A DNA stretch of 44,606 nt from Bacilli bacterium (GTDB taxonomy: Bacteria; Bacillota_I; Bacilli_A; RF39; UBA660), in assembly GCA_017433415.1 (NCBI GenBank), contig JAFRHI010000012.1, positions 1-44,606 of the forward strand, in the 5' to 3' direction. The notes under the pieces are model-generated. The model was not told the origin of the DNA and searched no databases. It saw only the letters and a list, made by a program, of their open reading frames with translations. The position numbers were made by a program, and so were the translations under genes. Below are positions 1-11,256 of this stretch, piece after piece; position 1 is the first letter of the stretch; every line of letters starts with the position of its first letter.

Positions 1-1
1 A

Positions 2-496
2 AAGAAAATAATTGTTCGAAGAAAAGTAAAAATGTTACCAGAAAACTTTGAACCAATTACTGCACCTGAAATGATTCATAAAAATGATAATCCTAAAAAT
101 TATTATAATTCATATCAAAAAGCAAAAGAAGTAACAAAAGAATTTGATAAAATGTTCACTCTTGATGATTATAAATTATTGTTAAGAATGTTAACTGAAC
201 AAAGAGAAAAAGAAAAGTTATCTGCTAAAAATGTTGAACTTGCTAGTGAAAAAGCTCTAAAAGAACAAGCGCTTCGTCTTGAAAAAGAAAAACAAGAAGC
301 CTTAAGAAAAGAAGAACTAAGACTTGAGAAAGAAAGACAGGAAGCATTAAGACAAGAAGAGTTAAGACTTGAAAAAGAAAAAGCAGAAGCTTTAAGATTA
401 GAGAAGTTAAGACTTGAACGCTTAAAAGAACAAGAACTTGAAAGAGAACAAGAAAAATTAACTGAACTAGAAATGTTATATAGAAGTATAAGATAA
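2..496 (+). CDS. C-terminal part of a coiled-coil protein, 5' end outside the window
   Basis: The reading frame is open to the left edge, so this is most likely the end of a longer gene. An ATG at 32 exists, but the bases before it (purine-rich, no GGAGG) are a much poorer ribosome site than those of the other genes here, so I treat it as an internal Met. The first 60 residues are polar and mixed. From about residue 65 the protein is a long charged helix rich in Leu, Glu, Lys and Arg, built on a 15-residue unit beginning EALR that occurs three times, as in a coiled coil. There is no membrane segment in the visible part. A hairpin terminator follows directly and pcrA starts 113 bases later from its own signals. 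I do not recognise the family; the function is unknown. Confidence 0.6.
   Translation, partial: KKIIVRRKVKMLPENFEPITAPEMIHKNDNPKNYYNSYQKAKEVTKEFDKMFTLDDYKLLLRMLTEQREKEKLSAKNVELASEKALKEQALRLEKEKQEALRKEELRLEKERQEALRQEELRLEKEKAEALRLEKLRLERLKEQELEREQEKLTELEMLYRSIR
296..430 (+). repeat. Three in-frame 45-bp tandem units encoding a charged helix
   Basis: Units begin at 296, 341 and 386, each coding for a 15-residue block that starts EALR and continues with Glu/Leu/Arg/Lys. A 15-residue period is compatible with a continuous alpha helix or coiled coil. Copies differ at several bases, so the duplication is not very recent. Confidence 0.75.
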
Positions 497-519
497 AGAC
501 TATTTAATAGTCTTTTTTC
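495..519 (+). terminator. Rho-independent terminator after the coiled-coil gene
   Basis: An 8-bp perfect stem (495-502 with 508-515, AAAGACTA/TAGTCTTT) with a 5-base loop runs into a T-rich tract. The stem overlaps the stop codon of the gene. Confidence 0.85.
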
Positions 520-538
520 TTTTGTTTCTACAAAAATA

Positions 539-548
539 ATGTTATACT
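539..548 (+). promoter_or_regulatory. Extended -10 promoter candidate for pcrA
   Basis: The ten bases ATGTTATACT form a TGn-extended -10 element. A second plain TATAAT lies at 561-566 and could be used instead. No good -35 is seen for either. The ribosome site AGGAAGTG follows at 596-603. Confidence 0.5.
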
Positions 549-608
549 TAACAAGAAATGTATAATGAAAGTATTAAAAGCTAATAATTAAAATCAGGAA
601 GTGATATT

Positions 609-2705
609 ATGAACTTAGAAGAATTAAATGATATGCAAAAAGAGGCAGTTTTATATAATGATGGACCACTTTTAATAATAGCTGGAGCCGGAGCTGGTAA
701 AACCAAAACATTAACAGCAAAAGTAGCCTTTTTAATAGAAGAAAAAGGAATTAGTCCTTATAGTATCTTAGCAATTACTTTTACTAATAAAGCTGCTAAA
801 GAAATGAAGGATAGAATATTTTTACAAATAGGAAGTGAAGCAAAAAAACTAACTGTTTCAACATTTCATAGTTTTGGACTTAAACTTTTAAGAGAAAACT
901 ATCAAACCCTAGGATATGATAAGAATTTTGTTATTATGGATAGTGATGATTCCCTAACTGTTGTTAAAAAAATAATTAAAGATATGGGCTATGATCCTAA
1001 AATATATAATCCCAAAGCTATTAGAAATAAAATAAGTAGTTGTAAAAATGAAATGACATCACCAGCTCAGTATGAAAGATATGCTGTAAGTGACTATGAA
1101 AAAGTAGTAAAAGAAGTTTATGAAAAATATGAAGATAAATTACAAAAGAACAATTCAGTAGACTTTGATGATTTATTGTTACTTCCAATAGAATTGTTTA
1201 AAAAACATCCTGATATACTAGAAAGATATCAAGAATTATATCAATATATCTTAATTGATGAATATCAAGATACTAATGAAGCACAATATATTTTAACAAA
1301 ACTATTAAGTGAAAAAAATAGGCATATTACTTGCGTAGGTGATGATTCTCAAAGTATCTATAGTTTTAGAGGAGCTAATTATAAAAACATTTTAAACTTT
1401 GAAAAAGACTATAAAGATGCTAAAACAATTCTTTTAGAACAAAACTATCGTTCAACTAGTAACATATTAGATGCTGCTAATCAAGTAATTAAGAATAATA
1501 AACAACGAAAAGATAAAAAACTTTGGACAGCTCGTGGAGTAGGTGAAAAAGTTAAATATTATAGAGCTTATAATGAAAGAGATGAAGCTCAATATGTAAT
1601 TAGAAAAATAAAAGAACTAGCAAATAAAAATGTTGATTATAAAGATATCGCCGTTCTTTATAGAACTAATGCCCAATCACGTGTAATGGAAGAAGAAATG
1701 CTAAGAGAAAACTTACCATACCGTGTAGTAGGAAGTTTTTATTTCTACTCTAGACGTGAAATAAAAGATTTAATTGCTTATCTAAGATTAATTCATAACT
1801 CTAAAGATAATGTCTCTCTACTTAGAGTAATTAATACTCCAAAAAGAGGAATTGGTCTAAAAACTATCGAAAATCTAACTTATAAAGCAGATTTAGAAGG
1901 AATAAGTATTTATGAGGCAATATCATCTGGAAAAGAATTAGAATTTAAAAAATTAATAGAGAGATTAAAAGAAGTAGCAGAAAACCTTACTCTTACAGAA
2001 TTAATCGATAAAGTATTAGATGCTACAGGAATGAAACAAGAATTAGAGAGTGAAAAGACATTAGAAGCTGAAGTAAGACTAGAAAACTTAGAAGAATTTA
2101 AGTCAATTACAAAATCATTTGAAGAAAGAGAAGGATTAATATCATTAGAAGACTTCTTATTAGAAATAAGTTTAATAAGTGATGTTGAAGAATATAAAGA
2201 TGATCCTAATCGCATTAGTTTAATGACAGTTCATTCCGTAAAAGGATTAGAATTTTCTCATGTATTTGTAATTGGTATGGAAGAAGGAATATTTCCTCAT
2301 ATGAACTCTTTGATGGAAAGTAGTGATGTCGAAGAAGAAAGACGATTAATGTATGTTGCGATAACTCGTGCTAAAGATGATCTTCATCTAGTAAATGCTA
2401 GAAGAAGAACTCTATTTGGTAAAGAACAGATTAATCCCACTAGTCGTTTCTTAAGCGAAATTAATAAAGATTTAATTGAGACAAATGTCCAAGAAGAATT
2501 TAAACAACAAGAAAAGAAAATTGAAATGGATGAAGTGTTTAGAGAAGAAGATGTAGATTATCAAGTAGGAGACTTTGTTTACCATGAAACATTTGGTACA
2601 GGTAAAGTAGTAGAAGTATCTAATACTCTAGTAAGCGTAGCATTTAAACATCCTCATGGTATCAAAAAATTAATGAAAAATCATAAAAAGCTTTCTAAAG
2701 TATAA
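609..2705 (+). CDS. pcrA: ATP-dependent DNA helicase PcrA (UvrD/Rep family)
   Basis: Superfamily 1A 3'-5' DNA helicase of 698 residues, used in nucleotide excision repair, in clearing replication blocks and in plasmid rolling-circle replication. Visible motifs: Q-motif Gln near residue 10; Walker A AGAGAGKT at 25-32; Walker B DEYQD near 217-221; motif III GDDSQSIYSFRGA; motif IV QNYRS; motif VI VAITRAKD. The C-terminus carries the Tudor-like RNA-polymerase-binding module typical of PcrA (VGDFVYHETFGTGKVV). The length is slightly below the roughly 720-740 residues usual in Bacilli. The start is set by AGGAAGTG at 596-603. In Bacilli pcrA is normally followed by ligA; here ligA lies 5.2 kb downstream with four unrelated genes and one microprotein inserted. 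A terminator follows at once, so the gene is probably transcribed alone. Confidence 0.97.
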   Translation: MNLEELNDMQKEAVLYNDGPLLIIAGAGAGKTKTLTAKVAFLIEEKGISPYSILAITFTNKAAKEMKDRIFLQIGSEAKKLTVSTFHSFGLKLLRENYQTLGYDKNFVIMDSDDSLTVVKKIIKDMGYDPKIYNPKAIRNKISSCKNEMTSPAQYERYAVSDYEKVVKEVYEKYEDKLQKNNSVDFDDLLLLPIELFKKHPDILERYQELYQYILIDEYQDTNEAQYILTKLLSEKNRHITCVGDDSQSIYSFRGANYKNILNFEKDYKDAKTILLEQNYRSTSNILDAANQVIKNNKQRKDKKLWTARGVGEKVKYYRAYNERDEAQYVIRKIKELANKNVDYKDIAVLYRTNAQSRVMEEEMLRENLPYRVVGSFYFYSRREIKDLIAYLRLIHNSKDNVSLLRVINTPKRGIGLKTIENLTYKADLEGISIYEAISSGKELEFKKLIERLKEVAENLTLTELIDKVLDATGMKQELESEKTLEAEVRLENLEEFKSITKSFEEREGLISLEDFLLEISLISDVEEYKDDPNRISLMTVHSVKGLEFSHVFVIGMEEGIFPHMNSLMESSDVEEERRLMYVAITRAKDDLHLVNARRRTLFGKEQINPTSRFLSEINKDLIETNVQEEFKQQEKKIEMDEVFREEDVDYQVGDFVYHETFGTGKVVEVSNTLVSVAFKHPHGIKKLMKNHKKLSKV

Positions 2706-2731
2706 AAGACTACTCTAGTAGTCTTTTTTTA
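2704..2731 (+). terminator. Rho-independent terminator after pcrA
   Basis: A 10-bp stem (2704-2713 with 2718-2727) with a 4-base loop leads into a run of T. It overlaps the pcrA stop codon. Confidence 0.9.
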
Positions 2732-2743
2732 TTTAAAAAAAAT

Positions 2744-2753
2744 ATGTTATAAT
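2744..2753 (+). promoter_or_regulatory. Extended -10 promoter for the nucleotidyltransferase gene
   Basis: ATGTTATAAT, a TGn-extended consensus -10, lies 43 bases before the start codon and directly after the pcrA terminator. The ribosome site AGGAGG follows close to the ATG. Confidence 0.65.
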
Positions 2754-2795
2754 GAATTTAATAAGAAAACGTAATATGTAATTTAGGAGGTATTT

Positions 2796-3710
2796 ATGAA
2801 TAAAGATATTACACTAGTCATTTTAGCAGCTGGTATGGGTAGTCGTTTTGGAGGACTTAAACAAATAGCGCCGCTAGGACCAAATGGTGAATTTATAATT
2901 GATTATTCTGTTTATGATGCTATTAAAGCCGGATTTACAAAAATAGTTTTTTTAATCAAAGAAGAAAACTATGAATTATTTAAAGAAACAATTGGTTCTA
3001 GAGTAGAACCACATATAAAAGTTGAATATGCTTTTCAAAAAAATGATAATTTACCAGTTGGTTATGAACTACCTACTGATAGAGTAAAACCATTAGGTAC
3101 AGCTCATGCAGTTTTATGTTGTAAAGAAAAAGTACATGAACCATTTATGATGATTAATGCCGATGATTTCTATGGAAGAGATGCTTACTTAAAAGGTGCA
3201 GAATTTTTACGAGAATTAAAAGATGAGGAACCATATCCATATGGTTTAGTAGGATATTTAGTAAAAAATACAATAACAGAATTTGGAGCAGTAAAAAGGG
3301 GAGTTTGTGAAGTAAAAGATGGATATCTAACAAAAATAACTGAAAGTTCTATTGAGAAACATGATGATGTAATTATTGCTAGTCCACTAAATGGAAAAGA
3401 ACCATTTGAAGTAAGTGGAGATGATACTGTTTCAATGAATATGCTTTTATTTACTCCAAGTGTCTTTAAGTATATTGAAGATCATTTTGCAGAATTCTTA
3501 GATGAAAATAAAGATAATTTAGAAAAATGTGAATACTTAATACCAGATATTTTATTTAAGACTATAGAAGATAATTATTCTACAGTAGAAGTCTTAAAAA
3601 CAACAGCTAATTGGTATGGAGTAACTTATAAAGAAGATGCCGATAGTGTTAAAGCTGCATTAAAAGAAATGGTAAATACTGGAGAATATCCTAATAATTT
3701 ATGGAATTAA
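2796..3710 (+). CDS. Sugar-phosphate nucleotidyltransferase (NTP_transferase superfamily)
   Basis: A 304-residue protein with the GT-A-like nucleotidyltransferase fold. The N-terminal signature LAAGMGSRFGGLKQ (residues 10-23) is the glycine-rich NTP-binding loop with its catalytic Arg and Lys. NADDFYGRDA near residue 120 holds the Asp expected to bind the metal and the sugar nucleotide. The family joins a sugar 1-phosphate to an NTP and releases pyrophosphate. It is not a standard GalU (that signature differs) and not RmlA, which is present separately at 37163. The substrate is therefore open; UTP or GTP with a hexose 1-phosphate is plausible. A good AGGAGG precedes the start. The next gene begins 15 bases after the stop, so the two are probably cotranscribed. 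Confidence 0.85.
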   Translation: MNKDITLVILAAGMGSRFGGLKQIAPLGPNGEFIIDYSVYDAIKAGFTKIVFLIKEENYELFKETIGSRVEPHIKVEYAFQKNDNLPVGYELPTDRVKPLGTAHAVLCCKEKVHEPFMMINADDFYGRDAYLKGAEFLRELKDEEPYPYGLVGYLVKNTITEFGAVKRGVCEVKDGYLTKITESSIEKHDDVIIASPLNGKEPFEVSGDDTVSMNMLLFTPSVFKYIEDHFAEFLDENKDNLEKCEYLIPDILFKTIEDNYSTVEVLKTTANWYGVTYKEDADSVKAALKEMVNTGEYPNNLWN

Positions 3711-3725
3711 GTAGAGGTGAAGTAC

Positions 3726-4793
3726 ATGGCACTAATAATAAGTGCAAAAGTAGCAACAAAAGCATTTGACCTAACAGAATTAAAAAAAGAGTTAAAATAC
3801 TTCTTTAAAAGCCAAAAAAAATTAACTGAAGAACAAACAGATAAAGGAATTGAAATACATAATATTATACCAGCCAATGATTTTATATGTTGTTTTTCAA
3901 AAGAAGAAGGAACAAGGATAATAGATAATGACACTAAAATAAAGATTAACAAAGATATAGAAATAAAAGAAAAAGATAGTAATGATGATGCAGTATATAA
4001 ATACAAATTATCAGTTGATTTTGTACTTGATGACAGTACTGAAAAAAAAGCTAAAAGTGTTTTAGGGAACTCTAGACAAATCCAGAATTTCTTTGAGTAT
4101 TTATCAAAAAAATATCAATGTAAAATATTAGTTCATGCAGCAGGACTTTATGCATATGTCCTAAAAGATGGCGATTTAATAGAAAATATTATGGGTGCTA
4201 AGAATACTATTTTTAGTAAAAGAAAAAAATATCTTGAGTTAAATTGGAATAATCAATCTTTTAAAATAGCATCTTCAATTTGGGGAATTATCATATATTT
4301 AGTCTTATCTGTTTACTTGTTACATCTTTATACTATTCCAGAAACAAATAAAAAAATATTAGTTTTATCAATATCTCTGTTTTTTTTAATACTTACTTTC
4401 ATATGTGTTGTAATATTAATTAGATCATTAAATAAAGGGAAGTGTTATTTGGATATTGATTCAACTGGAATATATAGTTCAGGAAAAAATTATAGTTTCT
4501 TTATTGCTTGGGAACAACTACAATCAATAACAACAAAGAATAAAATATATCAGATAAATGCCAAACATAAAAGTATAAAAGAAATTGATTTAACAAAAGA
4601 TAATAGTAAATATGTATCAAAATTAGATGATGATAATTATGATGAGTATGTGTATTTAAAAAATGTTTCTGAACTTGGAAAAGAAGATGGAATTGCTCTT
4701 GTAACAGATACAGGTGACTACTATATCAAAGGGTTTAATTATGATAAACTACCAGAAAAATTAGTAGAAATTTGGAAAGAAAATATTAAGTAA
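3726..4793 (+). CDS. Unknown two-pass membrane protein, possible PH-like C-terminal domain
   Basis: I chose the ATG at 3726 because GAGGTGA at 3714-3720 is then correctly spaced; a GTG at 3717 lies inside that ribosome site. The protein has 355 residues. Residues 1-180 are soluble and polar, with a Lys-rich opening. Two adjacent hydrophobic segments follow at about 181-206 and 208-235, then a soluble region of about 120 residues whose beta-rich start (YLDIDSTGIYSSG, then WEQLQSITTKNKIY) recalls YcxB-like or bacterial PH domains behind a two-helix anchor. That likeness is inference. No enzyme motif was seen. It lies directly downstream of the nucleotidyltransferase and ends at a terminator. 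Function unknown. Confidence 0.8.
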   Translation: MALIISAKVATKAFDLTELKKELKYFFKSQKKLTEEQTDKGIEIHNIIPANDFICCFSKEEGTRIIDNDTKIKINKDIEIKEKDSNDDAVYKYKLSVDFVLDDSTEKKAKSVLGNSRQIQNFFEYLSKKYQCKILVHAAGLYAYVLKDGDLIENIMGAKNTIFSKRKKYLELNWNNQSFKIASSIWGIIIYLVLSVYLLHLYTIPETNKKILVLSISLFFLILTFICVVILIRSLNKGKCYLDIDSTGIYSSGKNYSFFIAWEQLQSITTKNKIYQINAKHKSIKEIDLTKDNSKYVSKLDDDNYDEYVYLKNVSELGKEDGIALVTDTGDYYIKGFNYDKLPEKLVEIWKENIK

Positions 4794-4799
4794 AAGTGT

Positions 4800-4834
4800 A
4801 AAGAATAAGTAAATGTAAAGAACTTATTCTTTTT
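4800..4834 (+). terminator. Rho-independent terminator
   Basis: An 11-bp perfect stem (4800-4810 with 4822-4832) with an 11-base loop is followed by T-rich sequence. Confidence 0.85.
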
Positions 4835-4837
4835 GTT

Positions 4838-4866
4838 TTGACAATTAGTTTGCAATAGTATATATT
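4838..4866 (+). promoter_or_regulatory. Sigma-A-type promoter
   Basis: TTGACA at 4838-4843 (perfect -35) and TATATT at 4861-4866 are separated by 17 bases. The start codon at 4887 and the GAGGAG at 4874-4879 imply a very short leader. Confidence 0.75.
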
Positions 4867-4886
4867 TATAATAGAGGAGTGATAAA

Positions 4887-5969
4887 ATGAAAAAAATATT
4901 AAAATTCAACTTTATTATTATATTTTTATTAGCTTGCATGTTTCCATTAAATATATTTGCAACAGAACCAGATCCAGATCCAAGTGATACACCAATTGTT
5001 TTACCAGCAACATTTGACTCAAATGGTTTTCAATTTACAATCGAAGGAGTTGCTATAGAATATTATGATATCCCAGCAGCAAAAATTGCTGAACTTGAAG
5101 ATTGTTTCTCTGAAATAGCAGCAAATCATCCTGAGGCTAAAACGCGTATTGAAAGGTTAAAACTACTGCCAGAAGAAAGACAGAGAGAGTTTTTAGATAT
5201 GATAAATCCCATGTTTGAAAAAAAACCAACTAGAATTGAAAACTTAGCTGCTAAAGATGTAGCATTTTATAATAGTGGAGTAGTAAATTCCCAAAAAGCA
5301 TTACTTATTGGCACAGATTTTGAATTCAGTGAAGAAGTTTACAATCGAATTAACGAATTGATTAGAACCCCTTATAATGCTGAGACTGAAGTTTTAACTA
5401 TGCCAAACATTGTTGTCAAAATAAAATTCAATAAAGTCCCTAATGAATATAAATATGCCTACTATAAAGATTATAGTTCAATATTTTTCAGCAATGCACT
5501 AGGTAGAACAGTATACGTAAATGAAATAAATCTATTTGAAACTAACAACTTTCCAGTTGCATGGAGTTCAGAGATAAATAACTTTACTATAAAAGATGAA
5601 ATTCAATTTTCAGTAGAATTATCAAAAGAAAAACTAAGTGGCCCAACAGATTATGTTGATAAGCGTATTCTTGTTTCACCATATTCAGTAATTGATGTGA
5701 ATCCTGAAAATGTGGATGGTTTTTTAGATGCTCCACTAGATAACGTTATGCTTAGTGAACATGGTGAAGACTATGGTATTACAGAATTGAAATATCAATA
5801 TCGTAATATTGAACCATCACAACCAAAAGATTTGGAAGTAGCTGTAGAAAATACATCTGCAACATATCCATTATATATTTATGTTCTTAGTGCTATAGGA
5901 ATATTAGTAGGAGCACTAGTAATAGTATCTACAAGATTACAGTCAAAACAAAAACAAATAGAACAATAA
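4887..5969 (+). CDS. Unknown secreted protein with C-terminal membrane anchor
   Basis: The 360-residue protein starts with a signal peptide (Lys-rich start, then a hydrophobic stretch to about residue 27, with a likely cut after NIFA). LLAC inside the signal resembles a weak lipobox, but the hydrophobic run continues beyond it, so signal peptidase I seems likelier. The mature part opens with an Asp/Pro-rich linker and continues as a mixed soluble domain of about 290 residues with no motif I recognise. A hydrophobic segment near residues 328-347, followed by Lys/Arg/Gln-rich residues, should anchor it with the bulk outside the cell. No LPXTG-like motif is present. It has its own promoter and terminator, so it is probably a single-gene unit. 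Function unknown. Confidence 0.8.
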   Translation: MKKILKFNFIIIFLLACMFPLNIFATEPDPDPSDTPIVLPATFDSNGFQFTIEGVAIEYYDIPAAKIAELEDCFSEIAANHPEAKTRIERLKLLPEERQREFLDMINPMFEKKPTRIENLAAKDVAFYNSGVVNSQKALLIGTDFEFSEEVYNRINELIRTPYNAETEVLTMPNIVVKIKFNKVPNEYKYAYYKDYSSIFFSNALGRTVYVNEINLFETNNFPVAWSSEINNFTIKDEIQFSVELSKEKLSGPTDYVDKRILVSPYSVIDVNPENVDGFLDAPLDNVMLSEHGEDYGITELKYQYRNIEPSQPKDLEVAVENTSATYPLYIYVLSAIGILVGALVIVSTRLQSKQKQIEQ

Positions 5970-5993
5970 GAGTAAGAAATTACTCTTTTTTTT
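5968..5993 (+). terminator. Rho-independent terminator
   Basis: An 8-bp stem (AAGAGTAA at 5968-5975 with TTACTCTT at 5980-5987) closes a GAAA tetraloop and runs into eight T. Confidence 0.9.
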
Positions 5994-5997
5994 GAGT

Positions 5998-6026
5998 TTG
6001 ACTAAACTGAATAGTATTGATAGAAT
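5998..6026 (+). promoter_or_regulatory. Sigma-A-type promoter
   Basis: TTGACT at 5998-6003 and TAGAAT at 6021-6026 are separated by 17 bases, 26 bases before the start codon of the next gene. Confidence 0.7.
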
Positions 6027-6051
6027 AATAATTAGAATGAGGTGACATATA

Positions 6052-7730
6052 ATGAGTAGATATACTTGGGGAATGTATGGAGAACGGAGCGTTTTTAAAT
6101 ATGCTGATTGTATAAAAGGTGTTAGATATACAGTATTTGATTGGGCAACCCATAAAACCTATGAATTCCCGGAAGTTATTATTAAAGGTGATAAAGAAAT
6201 ATTTTTGATTCCACAAAAACTCCAAAATGCAGATTTTTTTGAATGGTTATGTGAAACTTCACCTGATGGTTGGCGCATAGTCCCACAAGAGTTTAAAAAA
6301 GAAAAATCCTCTAACGAACCTGTAGACAATATAGGTAATGATGATTTAATAAAACAGCATTATAGTAAAGCATCACTAGCTAAAAAGAAAGAGTTAATTA
6401 GAAATGGTCACATGAGAGGCCTATTAAAGACAGAAGACTTAAAAGAACTTATAAATTATCATATGCTCCTAGATAGAAAAAGAGTTGACTATGATTTTTG
6501 GGAAAATATTTCAAAAGATATAGTTGATGAAAAAACTGCTAAAAAAATGTTTTCATGTAATAGTGAATATATTCGTTATATACCAGAAGAGTATTTGACT
6601 GATGAAATGGTAAAAACTGCTCTTACAGAAGGGAAAAAAATAATTGGTACTTTACCACAAGTTTTCTTAACAAAAGAAAATATTGAACTTGCTCTAATAA
6701 ATGATCCTAAAGAAGTATTTAAATTACCAGAAGAAATTAGGAATAAATATCTTAGCTTTGCTGTGAGTTTAAGAGGTCAACTTTTAGCAAACATCCCTCG
6801 TGAGCAAAAAACAGCAGAATTATGTAGACTTGCTTTTTCTAATAATTGCTTATCTTTTAGGTATATACCACATGAATTTAAAACTATCGATATGTGTATT
6901 AGAGCTTTAGCTATTAATCCAAGGTTAATTAAATATGTTCCAATAACATTTCTAAATGAAGAATTTTTAAATACTTTAGAAGATTTAGAAATTAATATTG
7001 ATGAGAAAGACAAATTTTACGTTAAAGAAGCACTTCGCATTAATGAAACACTTGATATTCCAACAACTGAAGAGAATGATATAGATAGTTATAATGTAAA
7101 TGTTCCACCAGAAATTGCTAATATTTATATTAGAGATTTATATGAGTTTTTTTCAAGCAATGCGCAAACTATGCTAGAAAAAGCTGGAATTCATAAATTA
7201 GGTGAATTGCTTAATTTGTCAGAAAGATCAGATTTTGCTAGATATTTTAGTGATAAAAAAGCATTTGGAGAAGTACTTGGAACAGTAAAAATATTACGTT
7301 GTAAATTCTTAGGAGAAGATCCACTAATTGATATAAATAGTGAAGAGTTAGAGCCGCTAGAATTATACCAAAAGCTAGGTTTTTCAACACGTGTAATTAA
7401 TGCACTACGTAGAACTCTTTATTGTACAAACGCTAAGACCTTTTTTGAACGAATTACATCTTCAGATATTGAAAGTAAACTAAAAGGAATAAGAAATCTT
7501 GGTTCAGGTGGCGCAAAAGAAGTTATAATAAAAACAAATATTGTTATAGATTATTATAAAAATAAAGATAATGTTAAGACTGATGATGATACTCAAAAGG
7601 AAATTCAAGAATTAAATGAGGAATTACAAGAATTAATTGCTATGAGAAATAGATATGATCAATTGATTAAAGGAACAATTGAAAAAATCCAAGAAAAACT
7701 AGTAAATAACTCAAGAGGGGGTAATACTAA

Positions 7731-7734
<4 letters not shown>
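6052..7734 (+). CDS. Unknown helical-repeat protein with RNA-polymerase-alpha-CTD-like segment
   Basis: A 560-residue protein with no signal peptide or membrane segment, so probably cytoplasmic. Residues 1-90 form a Trp/Tyr-rich domain I do not recognise. About residues 165-320 hold degenerate repeats of roughly 30-35 residues with an I/LP-x-E/Q-x(3)-T-x-E pattern followed by a helix, resembling DUF4116-type repeats. Residues about 430-500 (LGFSTRVINALRRTL, then GIRNLGSGGAKEVI) resemble the C-terminal domain of RNA polymerase alpha, where LSVRSYNCL and RNLGRKS occupy matching positions; that domain binds DNA and activators. A second helix-hairpin-helix-like stretch (LEKAGIHKLGELLNL) sits before it. 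The end is a Glu/Gln-rich coiled coil. The stop overlaps the start of a 33-residue microprotein. Function unknown; nucleic-acid binding is an inference. Confidence 0.8.
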
Positions 7735-9883
<2,149 letters not shown>

Positions 9884-9894
9884 AAGAGGTTAAT

Positions 9895-10401
9895 ATGTCA
9901 AAGAAAAAAAAGAAAAGGCTACTTATAATAGGAATTATTTTAATAATAATTCTATTATCGTGGATTATTATTTCAATTTATAAAATAAGGTATAAAAAAG
10001 AGAAACAAGAAGTAACATATCCAGAAAAACAAACAATAACTTGTACAAAAGAAAATGCCCATGATGAGACTACAAAAATAGAAGAAGTATATCTAGAAAA
10101 AGGCAAGATTATAACAAGAACAGATACAACAACTTGGAATAAAGCTATTCCTAAGGAACAAACATGTGAATATTACACTCTAAATAGTCAGAAACTAAAT
10201 GCCTTAACTGGTATTACTAGTACCATTAATTGTAATGAATATCGTGGAGATGTAAAAACTATCTATACAATAGCTGAAATGGATACAGAAAATACTAAGT
10301 TAAAGCAATTAGAATATACAGATATAGAAGGAATATTTGATTATAGAGAATGGATAATCTATATGAAAAAAGACGATTATACTTGTGAAATCAATTCATA
10401 G
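9895..10401 (+). CDS. Unknown single-pass membrane protein with four extracytoplasmic Cys
   Basis: It starts 11 bases after ligA, with AGAGGT at 9885-9890, and is probably cotranscribed with it. The 168-residue product opens with a Lys/Arg-rich cytoplasmic tail, one hydrophobic segment at about 10-28, then a soluble domain of about 135 residues that should lie outside the cell. This domain has four Cys (in TCTKE, QTCEYY, INCNEY and YTCEIN), which could form two disulfides. It occupies the place that camS, a lipoprotein gene, takes between ligA and gatCAB in Bacillus, but no lipobox or CamS likeness is seen. Function unknown. Confidence 0.8.
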   Translation: MSKKKKKRLLIIGIILIIILLSWIIISIYKIRYKKEKQEVTYPEKQTITCTKENAHDETTKIEEVYLEKGKIITRTDTTTWNKAIPKEQTCEYYTLNSQKLNALTGITSTINCNEYRGDVKTIYTIAEMDTENTKLKQLEYTDIEGIFDYREWIIYMKKDDYTCEINS

Positions 10402-10402
10402 C

Positions 10403-10431
10403 TTTACAAATCTAGAAAAAAGTAGTATAAT
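10403..10431 (+). promoter_or_regulatory. Sigma-A-type promoter
   Basis: TTTACA at 10403-10408 and TATAAT at 10426-10431 with a 17-base spacer, directly after the stop of the upstream gene. Confidence 0.75.
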
Positions 10432-10455
10432 ATTCGGCACAAAGGGGACATGTCT

Positions 10456-11214
10456 ATGAAAAAGTATAATGAAGATGAATATTATGAAGAATATGTCGAA
10501 TTAGATGAAGATGAATTAGATGATGATGAAGAATATGAAGACTATGATGATTATGATGAAGAAAAGAAATATGAAAAATTAATTACTTCATATAGAGAAA
10601 GAAAAAAGAGAAAAAATAAAAATAAAAATATAAGAATATTTAGTTTAAAAAATATCTTTATTAGTCTCATAATAGTCGCTATTATTTTGTTTATAATAAC
10701 ATTAGTAGATATAAATCGTATAAAACATAATAAAATGCCAATTATTACTATTAAAACTGTTGCTTATAAAGATGGTGGCACAAAAGAGTATTATGGTATT
10801 GGCTATAAAGTAATTAAGTATCATCAAATTCAAGGTCGAAGAGATACTGAACTTGGTAGATGGAAACTTAAATATAATACAGATGCTATTACAGTTAAAG
10901 ATGTTGATTTAGCTATTGAAATGCGTGGAAATGAATTAAGAACCTATAGTAAATATAACAAAAAATTTGTCAGAGTAATTTCTACACTAAAAGAAAAAGA
11001 TCCAGAAGATAATAAATTAGTAATGGGCTTTACTGATGAAGATGGAAAATACTCACTAAATATAGTTTGCAAGATGGTAGATGATTATAAAACATTAGAA
11101 AACTTTGAACTAGATAAAGAAACAACAATTATTGGAACTGTAGATAACTTTAAAAGAAAAAATAATACTCAACCAACTACAATTTATATAAAAAATTGTT
11201 TCGCAGAACAATAA
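10456..11214 (+). CDS. Membrane protein with acidic cytoplasmic tail and possible OB-fold outer domain
   Basis: I prefer the ATG at 10456 over the one at 10450, because AAGGGG at 10442-10447 is then 8 bases away instead of 2. The 252-residue protein has a strongly acidic N-terminal tail (mostly Asp, Glu and Tyr over residues 4-40), then a basic stretch and one membrane segment at about 68-88, and an outer domain. That domain begins with KDGGTKEYYGIGYKVIKY, a segment I associate with a family of unknown function in Firmicutes. It ends with a beta-rich part (TTIIGTVDNFKR, IYIKNC) that resembles tRNA_anti-like OB folds. Two Cys are present in the outer domain. It has its own promoter and terminator. 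Function unknown. Confidence 0.8.
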   Translation: MKKYNEDEYYEEYVELDEDELDDDEEYEDYDDYDEEKKYEKLITSYRERKKRKNKNKNIRIFSLKNIFISLIIVAIILFIITLVDINRIKHNKMPIITIKTVAYKDGGTKEYYGIGYKVIKYHQIQGRRDTELGRWKLKYNTDAITVKDVDLAIEMRGNELRTYSKYNKKFVRVISTLKEKDPEDNKLVMGFTDEDGKYSLNIVCKMVDDYKTLENFELDKETTIIGTVDNFKRKNNTQPTTIYIKNCFAEQ

Positions 11215-11237
11215 AGATGCAAAAGCATCTTTTTTTT
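11213..11237 (+). terminator. Rho-independent terminator
   Basis: An 8-bp stem (AAAGATGC at 11213-11220 with GCATCTTT at 11225-11232), an AAAA loop and a T run. Confidence 0.9.
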
Positions 11238-11256
11238 GTTACCAAATATTATATAG

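Noticed and set aside
1910-2215. Minus-strand open frame of about 100 codons inside pcrA
   Set aside because: Lies fully within a clear helicase gene, has low-complexity Ser/Leu content and no ribosome site; a shadow frame.
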